In this document: positions 1 to 5,070 of the stretch, piece by piece | How positions within the stretch are numbered: the stretch's first letter is position 1 | How the letters are laid out: each line of letters opens with the position of its first letter | NCBI GenBank assembly: GCA_903903715.1 | Contig: CAIUZX010000044.1 | Coordinates: forward strand, 1 to 5,070 | DNA length: 5,070 nucleotides | Direction: 5' to 3' | From: an uncultured Caulobacterales bacterium | Lineage (GTDB): Bacteria > Pseudomonadota > Alphaproteobacteria > Caulobacterales > Caulobacteraceae | Program-made: the position numbers and the translations under genes | The notes under the pieces: model-generated | What the model saw: only the letters and a program-made list of their open reading frames with translations | The model's database searches: none | Told to the model about the DNA's origin: nothing

Positions 1-317
1 AGGCCAAGAAGATCGCCGGGATGGCGGAGTGCTATCACGTTCAGATCGCCCCGCATCTCTATTGCGGCCCGGTGGTCGGCGCGGCGAACATCCAGCTCGC
101 CGCCTGCACGCCGAACTTCCTGATCCTCGAAGGCATCGAGGACTGGGGCGGGTTCCACGCCAAGATCCTCAAAAAACCCATCAGGTTCGAGGCGGGCTTC
201 GTCATCCCGTCGGACGAGCCGGGCCTTGGGGTCGAGCTGAACGAGGAGGTGGCGCGGGCGCACCCTTACGAAGGGTCGATGCTGCACCTCGACATGACCG
301 GGACGCCAGTTCTCTGA
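1..317 (+). CDS. Enolase-superfamily (MR/MLE type) dehydratase or cycloisomerase, C-terminal fragment
   Basis: The reading frame is open from base 3 to the TGA at 315-317 and gives 104 residues. The 5' part, with the capping domain and metal-binding acids, lies outside the window. The fragment matches the end of the mandelate racemase/muconate lactonizing enzyme barrel: a helix like AKKIAGMAE, then QIAPHLYCGPV with a histidine (codon 54-56) where galactonate-dehydratase-like members carry a conserved or catalytic His, then a strand ending FLILE with the glutamate near fragment residue 43. The tail (GLGVELNEEVARAHPY) is the usual closing segment of this family. Members abstract a proton alpha to a carboxylate using Mg2+, often dehydrating sugar acids. 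The ATG at 21 is internal and is not a start. The gene overlaps the GMC gene by one base (TGATG), so the two are probably one operon. Family membership is fairly sure. The substrate is unknown, and a racemase or cycloisomerase is equally possible. Confidence 0.85.
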   Translation, partial: AKKIAGMAECYHVQIAPHLYCGPVVGAANIQLAACTPNFLILEGIEDWGGFHAKILKKPIRFEAGFVIPSDEPGLGVELNEEVARAHPYEGSMLHLDMTGTPVL

Positions 318-1936
318 TGGATGCGTTCGACTATGTGATCGTGGGCGCAGGCACCGCCGGATGCGTACTGGCGAGCCGCCTGAGCGAAGATCCGTCCGTA
401 TCCGTCCTGCTCCTGGAAGCGGGCGGGAGCGACCGGACAATCTGGATTCAGCTTCCCATCGGCTATGGCCGCACCTATTTCGACGCCTCCATCAACTGGA
501 TGTACGACACCGCACCCGTGCCGGGCCTGAACGGACGCGAGAGCTATTGGCCCAGAGGCAAGGTGATCGGCGGATCCGGCTCGATCAACGCCATGGTGCA
601 TGTGCGCGGTCGGCCCGAGGACTTCGACGACTGGAAGGATCTCGGCAATCCAGGCTGGGGCTTTGACGACGTCCTGCACTACTTCATGCGGGCGGAGGAT
701 TTCGATGGCGGTCCGCGCAGCCATCGCGGCCGCGGCGGGCCGGTGCGCGTCACGGACCTTACGGGTCTCGCCCATCCGCTCTGCCAGACCTTCATAGCGG
801 CGAGCCAGACGCTGGGCTTTCCGAGCACCGATGACTTCAACGGCCCGTCCGGCGAAGGGGTCGGCCTCTATCAGATCACCACCAGGGACGGCCTGCGCGC
901 CTCGACCGCCAACGCCTATCTGCGGCCGGCGTTACAGCGCAAGAATCTCAAACTGATCTCCCACGCCCAAGCGACGGGCCTCACCTTCGACGGCGCCCGC
1001 GCCACTGGCGTCTCGTACCGCCGCCAGGCCGTGGAGCAGACGGTTTCCGCACGGCGGGAAGTGATCCTCTGCGCCGGAACCATCGGCTCGGCGCAGCTCC
1101 TGATGCTGTCCGGCGTCGGCGACGGAGCCGATCTTCAGGCGCTGGGCATCCCCGTGCGCCATCACGCCCCCGCCGTCGGTCGCAATATCCAGGACCACCT
1201 CGCCGTCTCCTACTTCTACAAGACCAACCGGCCGACCTTGAACAATGAGCTTCGTCCCTTCCACGGCAAGGCGCTGGCGGGTCTGCGCTATCTGTGGGAC
1301 CGGGGCGGCCCCCTGTCGATGAGCGTCAATCAGGCGGGCGGCTTCATCCGTAGTCGGCCGGATCTCACGCGCCCCGACCTGCAACTCTATTTCAGCCCGG
1401 TCAGCTACACGCAGACACCCCTGTCCGAGCGGCGGCTTCTCAACCCCGACCCCTTTCCGGCGGTGTTGCTGTCGTTCAACGCGTGCCGTCCGACCAGCCG
1501 GGGACGGATGAGCCTGTCCTCCCCTGACCCGTTCGAGTATCCGCTGATCGAGCCGAACTATCTGTCCACGGACAAAGACATCGAGGATGCGGTGACGGGC
1601 TCTCGCCTGCTGCGTCAGCTCGCCGCCGCCGAGCCTCTGAAATCGGTGTTCGTGGAGGAGTTGATCCCAGGTCCCAAGGTCGCGACGGATGAGGATCTGC
1701 TCGCCGATTTCCGCGACCGGGCCGATACGGTCTACCACCCCGTTGGGTCCTGCGGCATGGGTCCCGACCCGACCCGCCACGTGGTGGACCCGCGCCTGAA
1801 AGCGCACGGGCTCGAAGGTTTGCGCATCGCCGACGCCTCGATCTTCCCGACCGTGACCTCGGGAAACACCAACGCCCCGACGACGATGGTCGCGGAAAAG
1901 GCGGCGGACCTGATCCGGTCCGACGATAGCGCCTAG
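317..1936 (+). CDS. GMC-family FAD-dependent alcohol dehydrogenase (choline dehydrogenase-like)
   Basis: Complete 539-residue protein, the usual length for bacterial GMC oxidoreductases. The ATG at 317 is chosen because the FAD dinucleotide-binding motif starts at once (VIVGAGTAGCVLASRL, residues 7-22), with the ribose-binding acid in LLLEAGG at E34. The frame stays open further upstream only as a shadow of the preceding gene. GMC signature 1 is at about 81-98 (GKVIGGSGSINAMVHVRG) and signature 2 at 254-268 (GTIGSAQLLMLSGVG). The C-terminus holds the catalytic His in YHPVGSCGMG (H474) and the His/Asn partner position in SGNTNAPT (N517 by analogy with choline dehydrogenase). There is no signal peptide or membrane segment, so it is likely cytoplasmic or peripheral. 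Members oxidise primary alcohols to aldehydes, passing electrons to quinones or O2. BetA- and AlkJ-like enzymes share this layout, so substrate choice cannot be settled. It overlaps the upstream gene by one base and has no strong ribosome site of its own, which suggests translational coupling. The aldehyde dehydrogenase nearby could take its product (inference). Confidence 0.95.
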   Translation: MDAFDYVIVGAGTAGCVLASRLSEDPSVSVLLLEAGGSDRTIWIQLPIGYGRTYFDASINWMYDTAPVPGLNGRESYWPRGKVIGGSGSINAMVHVRGRPEDFDDWKDLGNPGWGFDDVLHYFMRAEDFDGGPRSHRGRGGPVRVTDLTGLAHPLCQTFIAASQTLGFPSTDDFNGPSGEGVGLYQITTRDGLRASTANAYLRPALQRKNLKLISHAQATGLTFDGARATGVSYRRQAVEQTVSARREVILCAGTIGSAQLLMLSGVGDGADLQALGIPVRHHAPAVGRNIQDHLAVSYFYKTNRPTLNNELRPFHGKALAGLRYLWDRGGPLSMSVNQAGGFIRSRPDLTRPDLQLYFSPVSYTQTPLSERRLLNPDPFPAVLLSFNACRPTSRGRMSLSSPDPFEYPLIEPNYLSTDKDIEDAVTGSRLLRQLAAAEPLKSVFVEELIPGPKVATDEDLLADFRDRADTVYHPVGSCGMGPDPTRHVVDPRLKAHGLEGLRIADASIFPTVTSGNTNAPTTMVAEKAADLIRSDDSA

Positions 1937-1958
1937 GTCTTTTTGCGCTCGTGACATC

Positions 1959-1991
1959 CTGACGCATAGCGAATATGCGTCAAAATAATTT
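1959..1991 (+). promoter_or_regulatory. Possible weak promoter for lysR
   Basis: Just after the inverted repeat the sequence turns AT-rich (CAAAATAATTTACC, 1981-1994), unlike the GC-rich surroundings. CTGACG (1959-1964) could serve as a poor -35 and AAAATA (1982-1987) or TAATTT (1986-1991) as a poor -10. Spacing is 17 bases for the first pair and too long for the second. If it is real, the inverted repeat sits on the promoter and its binding protein would block transcription. The match to consensus is weak, and lysR may instead be read through from the GMC gene. Confidence 0.2.
1960..1982. promoter_or_regulatory. Perfect 9-bp inverted repeat upstream of lysR, candidate operator
   Basis: The arms TGACGCATA (1960-1968) and TATGCGTCA (1974-1982) are exact reverse complements around a 5-base spacer GCGAA. 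The site lies 59 bases before the lysR start and 23 bases after the GMC stop, in the only sizeable non-coding gap between the plus-strand genes. LysR-type proteins bind dyads, commonly of the form T-N11-A, and often repress their own gene. This dyad is symmetric but does not show T and A at the N11 spacing around its centre, so it may belong to another regulator. No T-run follows the stem on either strand, so a classical intrinsic terminator is unlikely, although as RNA it could fold into a stable hairpin after the GMC gene. Confidence 0.5.
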
Positions 1992-2033
1992 ACCGAACAG
2001 AGCATCTGGACTCTCTGTGATCGCACGCGTTGC

Positions 2034-2038
2034 GAGGA
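2034..2038 (+). promoter_or_regulatory. Ribosome binding site of lysR
   Basis: GAGGA lies three bases before the ATG at 2042. The spacing is short, but this is the only purine-rich Shine-Dalgarno match here. It favours the ATG at 2042 over the in-frame TTG at 2030, which has no such site before it and would add only four residues. Confidence 0.5.
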
Positions 2039-2041
2039 CCC

Positions 2042-3019
2042 ATGACCAATCGGATCGACCTGCGCAAACTGCCGCCGCTCAAATCCCTCAAGGGCTTTGA
2101 GGCCGCGACCCGGCATCAGAGCATTCGGGAGGCTGCGGACGAACTTTGCCTGACCCACCCGGCCGTGAGCCATCAGGTTCAGTTGATCGAAGAAGCCTTA
2201 GGCGTCGCCCTGTTTGTGCAGGAGGGCCGCCGGATCGTCTCCACCGAGGAGGGTCGCGTCCTTTATCCCTACGTCCGCGCCGCTTTTGAATCCCTGATCG
2301 AAGGGGTAGAGGCTGCGCACCGATACGCCACCGACAAGCCGTTGCGCGTGCATACCTATGTCACCGCCTCGATCCGCTGGCTGGCCCCCCGGCTGGTGCG
2401 GTTCGCCGAGGCGCATCCCGACGTGCGCATCACCCTGAACACCTGCACGCCGGACTGGGAGTTTGACGAGGTGCACGCCGATGTCGGACTGGTCTATTGC
2501 GAGACGGCGCCTTCCGCAAAATTCTACTGGGAGCCCCTGTTCGAGTACGCCCTCTATCCGGTCTGTTCTCCCGCCTTCGCCGCGCGGCTGGGCCCCGCCC
2601 CGACCATCGAGGACCTGCGCTCGGCGCCCAGGGTCGAGACCCACTCCGAAAAGCGGAACTGGAACACATGGTTCGAGGCTGCGGGACAGAGCCTGGGCGA
2701 CGGGCCGGCTTACATCAGTGTGGACACCGTCGCCGTGGCGCTGGAGATCGCCCTGAGCGGAGAGGCGGTCGCCCTGGTCAACGGCCCGTTCGTGGACGCC
2801 GACCTCGCCGCCGGGCGTCTGGTGCGGCCCGTGGCGCATCGCGCCGTGTGCCCCGGCGCTTGGGGCCTGATCTGCCGCCGGGAGCTGATGGACCTCAAGC
2901 GCGTCAGCGCCTTCATGGACTGGGCCCGCAGTGAGGCCGCGCGATCCTCGGGCGTAATCCCCGCGCCCAGAGCATTTTCCGACGAAGTGGACACCGGTTC
3001 GTCGAAGAAAATGCTCTAA
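2042..3019 (+). CDS. LysR-type transcriptional regulator, GcvA-like
   Basis: 325-residue cytoplasmic DNA-binding regulator. It opens with LRKLPPLKSLKGFEAATRH, the typical start of the GcvA subgroup. The winged helix-turn-helix spans about residues 13-72, with the recognition region SIREAADELCLTHPAVSHQV at 27-46, followed by a linker helix. A periplasmic-binding-protein-like effector domain runs from about 97 to 300, including SVDTVAVALEIALSGEAVALV and FVDADLAAGRLVRP, both hallmarks of GcvA-type members. These proteins usually sense a metabolite and control neighbouring catabolic genes, so the flanking GMC and enolase-type genes or the convergent aldehyde dehydrogenase operon are the likely targets (inference). 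It lies on the same strand as the GMC gene rather than divergent from it, which is less usual for LysR regulators. The protein is about 20 residues longer than typical GcvA-like proteins: residues 310-325 are encoded by a palindromic repeat that also supplies most of the stop codon context. Confidence 0.93.
   Translation: MTNRIDLRKLPPLKSLKGFEAATRHQSIREAADELCLTHPAVSHQVQLIEEALGVALFVQEGRRIVSTEEGRVLYPYVRAAFESLIEGVEAAHRYATDKPLRVHTYVTASIRWLAPRLVRFAEAHPDVRITLNTCTPDWEFDEVHADVGLVYCETAPSAKFYWEPLFEYALYPVCSPAFAARLGPAPTIEDLRSAPRVETHSEKRNWNTWFEAAGQSLGDGPAYISVDTVAVALEIALSGEAVALVNGPFVDADLAAGRLVRPVAHRAVCPGAWGLICRRELMDLKRVSAFMDWARSEAARSSGVIPAPRAFSDEVDTGSSKKML
2969..3017. repeat. 49-bp palindromic repeat overlapping the lysR 3' end
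   Basis: The outer arms AGAGCATTTTC (2969-2979) and GAAAATGCTCT (3007-3017) pair perfectly over 11 bp. The inner arms CGACGAA (2980-2986) and TTCGTCG (2998-3004) pair perfectly over 7 bp. A two-base AA bulge at 3005-3006 separates the two stems on the right side, and the loop is GTGGACACCGG (2987-2997). The layout resembles the short palindromic elements scattered in Hyphomicrobiales genomes, recalled from memory and not searched. The left edge coincides exactly with a codon boundary of lysR (Arg310), and the last T is the first base of the TAA stop. As RNA it would form a stable hairpin at the end of the lysR message and could protect the 3' end or help termination. Confidence 0.75.
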
Positions 3020-3032
3020 TTATATAGGTTAC

Positions 3033-3068
3033 GAGCAAAATCCGATCCAATCAGATCGGATTTTGCTC
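3033..3068. terminator. 36-bp perfect hairpin between convergent genes, probable bidirectional terminator or repeat element
   Basis: The arms GAGCAAAATCCGATC (3033-3047) and GATCGGATTTTGCTC (3054-3068) are perfect 15-bp reverse complements with a CAATCA loop. The hairpin sits 13 bases after the lysR stop, and its right arm touches the last base of the aldehyde dehydrogenase TAG stop (3070-3068). Position between convergent genes and stem strength suggest it ends both transcripts. Neither side has a clean T-run directly after the stem; T residues lie inside the right arm, and the sequence on the lysR side is AT-rich. It may therefore be a dispersed palindromic element that doubles as a terminator. 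Confidence 0.65.
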
Positions 3069-4576
3069 TAGGACAAATTGAACCAGGCTGACTTCGACTG
3101 CATGTAGCCTTCCATGCAGGCCATAGACTTGTCCCGCGTGTTGCCCGACTGCTTGTAGCCGCCGAAGGGCTGAGTCATGTCCCCGTCGCCGAAGCAGTTG
3201 ATCCAGACCACCCCGGCCTGCAGCGCCTTGATCATGCGATGGGCGCGCTTGACGTCCGACGTCCACACGCTGGCGGCGAGGCCGTAGATGGTGTCGTTGG
3301 CGAGCGCGATCGCCTCCTCCTCGGTGCGGAAGGTCAGCAGCACCGCCACGGGGCCGAATATCTCTTCCCGCGCCACGGCCATGTCCGGCGTCACGTCAAC
3401 GAACAGCGTGGGCGTGAGGTAGGCGCCGTCCGGATTGTTGGCAGGCCCCTCGCCGCCGAAGGCGAGCCTTGCCCCCTCCTCCACGCCCCGCCGGACCCAG
3501 CCCAGCACCTGATCACGGTGCGCGTGGCTTGAGAGGGGGCCAAGGCTGGTGGCGGGATCGAGAGGATCGCCGGAGACGTAAAGCGCCTTCGCCTTCTGCT
3601 CGAACGCTTCGACGAACCGGTCTTTCAGGTCCTCGTGCACCAGCAGGCGCGAGCCCGCATTGCAGACCTGCCCGGCATTATCGAAGATGCCGCGCACGGC
3701 GGTCTCCACAGCGACGTCGAAGTCGGGGAGGTCCGGCATGAAGATCTGGGGACTCTTGCCGCCGGTCTCCAGCGACACGCGCTTGAGGTTGGAGCGCCCC
3801 GCCGAGATCATCAGCCGCTTGCCCGTCGCGGTCGAGCCGGTGAAGCTGATCTTGTCCACCCCCTCGTGAAGCGCCAGCGCCTCCCCCGCCACGGCGCCCA
3901 GGCCGTTGACGACGTTGAAGACGCCCGGCGGACCGCCCGCTTCGACGAAGAGCTCGGCGAGCTTCAAGGGGCTCAACGCCGCCCGCTCCGACGGCTTCAG
4001 CACCACGGAGTTGCCCGCCGCCAGCGCCGGGGCGATCTTCCACGCCGCCATCAGAAGCGGATAGTTCCAGGCCGAGATGGCGCCGACGACGCCCAGGGGC
4101 TCGCGGATCACCATGTGCGTCGCCTCGTGCACCGTCTGGGTCACCTGGCCGGCGACCTTGTCGATGCACTCCCCGAAGTAGCGGATGGTCACCACCGTCT
4201 CGGGGAGATCGATGGTCAGGGCGTCGGTGATCGGCTTGCCCATGGACAACGTCTCGAGAAGGGCAAGGTCCTCGGCCTGGTCTTCCACGAGTTGCGCAAA
4301 GCGGGCGAAGACGGCCATTCGGTCGCGGGGGGCCATGCGCCGCCAGCGACCGTCGTCCCAGGCCGCGCGGGCGCTCGTGACGGCGCGCTCGATATCCGCC
4401 GCCCCGCCGCAGGCGAGCTGGCAGACCACCTTGCCCGTCGCGGGGTTCACCACCGGCAGGGTCGCGCCGTCCGCCGCCGCCACATAGGCGCCGTCGATGT
4501 AGAGGCCGGTCTGAAAGGTCAGCTTCGCCGCCCGCTCCGCCCAGCTCACGAAGCCGCCCGCGCCCGCAGTGGTCAT
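3068..4576 (-). CDS. NAD(P)-dependent aldehyde dehydrogenase, PuuC-like
   Basis: 502-residue cytoplasmic enzyme oxidising an aldehyde to its carboxylic acid, full length for the ALDH superfamily (about 490-500). Visible landmarks are AWNYPL with N171, VVLKPSE with K194 (cofactor binding), the FTGST turn at 245-249, general-base E270 in LETGGKSP, catalytic Cys C305 in NAGQVCNAGSR, EEIFGPV with E405, and PFGGYKQSGNTRDKS at 470-484. The RDKS ending and the LExGGKS variant resemble gamma-glutamyl-gamma-aminobutyraldehyde dehydrogenase (PuuC) more than betaine aldehyde dehydrogenase, but no puu or bet genes are seen, so the substrate is open. The ATG at 4576 is chosen over a longer frame because it overlaps the upstream stop as ATGA and because the N-terminus (TGLYIDGAYV from residue 23) then has normal length. 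It is probably translated by coupling to the upstream gene, as no strong ribosome site is visible. The stop touches the intergenic hairpin. Confidence 0.95.
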   Translation of the reverse strand: MTTAGAGGFVSWAERAAKLTFQTGLYIDGAYVAAADGATLPVVNPATGKVVCQLACGGAADIERAVTSARAAWDDGRWRRMAPRDRMAVFARFAQLVEDQAEDLALLETLSMGKPITDALTIDLPETVVTIRYFGECIDKVAGQVTQTVHEATHMVIREPLGVVGAISAWNYPLLMAAWKIAPALAAGNSVVLKPSERAALSPLKLAELFVEAGGPPGVFNVVNGLGAVAGEALALHEGVDKISFTGSTATGKRLMISAGRSNLKRVSLETGGKSPQIFMPDLPDFDVAVETAVRGIFDNAGQVCNAGSRLLVHEDLKDRFVEAFEQKAKALYVSGDPLDPATSLGPLSSHAHRDQVLGWVRRGVEEGARLAFGGEGPANNPDGAYLTPTLFVDVTPDMAVAREEIFGPVAVLLTFRTEEEAIALANDTIYGLAASVWTSDVKRAHRMIKALQAGVVWINCFGDGDMTQPFGGYKQSGNTRDKSMACMEGYMQSKSAWFNLS

Positions 4577-5070
4577 GCCCGGCGAACCGACACTTCGTAG
4601 CCCGGCTCTTCCGGCTCGTCGTCCACCATCTCGGCGGGGAAGCCGACGCCCAGCACCTTCACGCCGCACGGCTCCTCATAGCGGCGGATGATGTTCGGCG
4701 AGAACTCGCGGGGGCCGTACTTTGCCGCGCTTTCCTTGAAGAGGCTCAGCACCAGCGGCGACATTTCCAGCGGCACGTTCAGCTCCTGCGCCATCTTGTC
4801 GAACAGGCCCACGTCCTTGATCACGAGGTCCATGGTGAAGTTGATGTCGCGGCTGCCGTTCAGGATCACCTGGCTCTCCGTCTCGTGCACGAAGGAGTTG
4901 CCGGACGAGATGCGGATCGCCTCATAGGCCGTGTTCATGTCGAGACCGGCCATCTTGCAGGTGGTCAGGGCTTCGGCCAGCGCCACGAGGTGCGCGGTGC
5001 AGAGGAAGTTGGTCACCACCTTCAGCTTTGAGGCGGTGCCGAGGTCGCCAGTGTGGAGAATGCGCCGCCC
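4573..5070 (-). CDS. 3-hydroxyisobutyrate dehydrogenase-like NAD(P)-dependent beta-hydroxyacid dehydrogenase, C-terminal part
   Basis: The frame is open from the right edge to the TGA at 4575-4573 and gives 165 residues. The N-terminal Rossmann domain lies beyond the window. The fragment starts inside the catalytic motif of the beta-hydroxyacid dehydrogenase family: GDLGTASKLKVVTN matches G-x-x-G-x-G-x-x-x-K-x-x-x-N, with the catalytic Lys encoded at 5022-5020 and the Asn at 5010-5008, but with Ala at the third Gly. A GTG at 5019 would miss the catalytic Lys and is not the start. An all-helical domain follows, including FTMDLVIKDVGLFDKMAQEL, where the family usually has F-x-L-x-L-x-x-K-D. Members interconvert beta-hydroxyacids and semialdehydes (3-hydroxyisobutyrate, tartronate semialdehyde and others). 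The C-terminus runs about 40 residues past the usual family end and is acidic (VDDEPEEPGYEV). The gene overlaps the aldehyde dehydrogenase by four bases, so the two form an operon. The family is sure; the substrate is not. Confidence 0.9.
   Translation of the reverse strand, partial: GRRILHTGDLGTASKLKVVTNFLCTAHLVALAEALTTCKMAGLDMNTAYEAIRISSGNSFVHETESQVILNGSRDINFTMDLVIKDVGLFDKMAQELNVPLEMSPLVLSLFKESAAKYGPREFSPNIIRRYEEPCGVKVLGVGFPAEMVDDEPEEPGYEVSVRRA

Noticed and set aside
29..316. A 96-residue N-terminal extension of the GMC protein in the same frame
   Set aside because: It overlaps the enolase-type coding region in another frame and is Arg/Pro-rich, and the FAD motif begins a few residues after the ATG at 317, the normal place.
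1905..1949. Possible intrinsic terminator after the GMC gene: CGGACC/GGTCCG stem (1905-1922) and a T-run at 1940-1944
   Set aside because: The 6-bp stem ends 17 bases before the T-run. Alternative pairings next to the T-run (GACCT 1907-1911 with AGGTC 1935-1939) have only five pairs and a 23-base loop, so no convincing terminator structure is present.
2030..2041. TTG at 2030 as an alternative lysR start
   Set aside because: It has no ribosome site before it, while GAGGA directly precedes the ATG at 2042. The four extra residues have no counterpart in the usual GcvA-like N-terminus.
932..2173. A 413-codon open frame on the minus strand across the GMC gene and the start of lysR
   Set aside because: It lies opposite a protein with all GMC motifs, crosses the intergenic dyad, has arginine- and glycine-rich composition with no recognisable motif, and is the usual antisense shadow in GC-rich DNA.
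3019..3024. TATAAT on the minus strand, which could be a -10 box for an antisense transcript into lysR
   Set aside because: The -35 position about 17 bases upstream reads GATCGG inside the hairpin, unlike TTGACA. A lone hexamer in an AT-rich gap is expected by chance.
3635..4600. A 321-codon plus-strand frame opposite the aldehyde dehydrogenase gene
   Set aside because: It is an antisense shadow of a gene with complete ALDH catalytic motifs, and its own translation is rich in Arg, His and Gly without a recognisable fold.

Overview
The window is GC-rich coding DNA with strongly G/C-biased third codon positions, packed almost wall to wall with catabolic enzymes. The gene families, the GcvA-type LysR regulator and two palindromic intergenic elements (one resembling the AGAGCATTTTC...GAAAATGCTCT repeats I recall from Hyphomicrobiales genomes such as Methylobacterium, Bosea and Rhizobium) suggest an alphaproteobacterium, most likely Hyphomicrobiales. 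The taxonomic call is inference from memory of such repeats, not a search result.

Layout, left to right. Positions 1-317 (+) hold the C-terminal end of an enolase-superfamily (mandelate racemase/muconate lactonizing type) enzyme, cut by the window edge. Its stop codon overlaps by one base the start of a complete GMC-family flavoprotein alcohol dehydrogenase (317-1936, +). A 105-base gap (1937-2041) carries a perfect 9-bp inverted repeat at 1960-1982, a candidate operator. A complete LysR-type regulator follows (2042-3019, +). Its last 16 codons lie inside a 49-bp palindromic repeat. A second, 36-bp perfect hairpin (3033-3068) fills the convergent junction and touches the stop codon of the next gene. 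On the minus strand come a complete PuuC-like NAD(P)-dependent aldehyde dehydrogenase (3068-4576) and, upstream of it with a 4-base ATGA overlap, the C-terminal half of a 3-hydroxyisobutyrate-dehydrogenase-like reductase (4573-5070), cut by the right edge.

Together the genes look like part of a locus for degrading a sugar acid, polyol, amino alcohol or similar hydroxylated carbon source. The enolase-type enzyme would dehydrate or isomerise an acid, the GMC enzyme would oxidise an alcohol to an aldehyde, the aldehyde dehydrogenase would oxidise the aldehyde to an acid, and the HIBADH-like enzyme would interconvert a beta-hydroxyacid and a semialdehyde. LysR is the obvious local regulator. The substrate cannot be read from the sequence. 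I see no mobile element, RNA gene, CRISPR array or defence system, and no clear sign of an undescribed system. The most unusual items are the repeat-derived C-terminus of the regulator, the paired palindromes and the dyad upstream of lysR.
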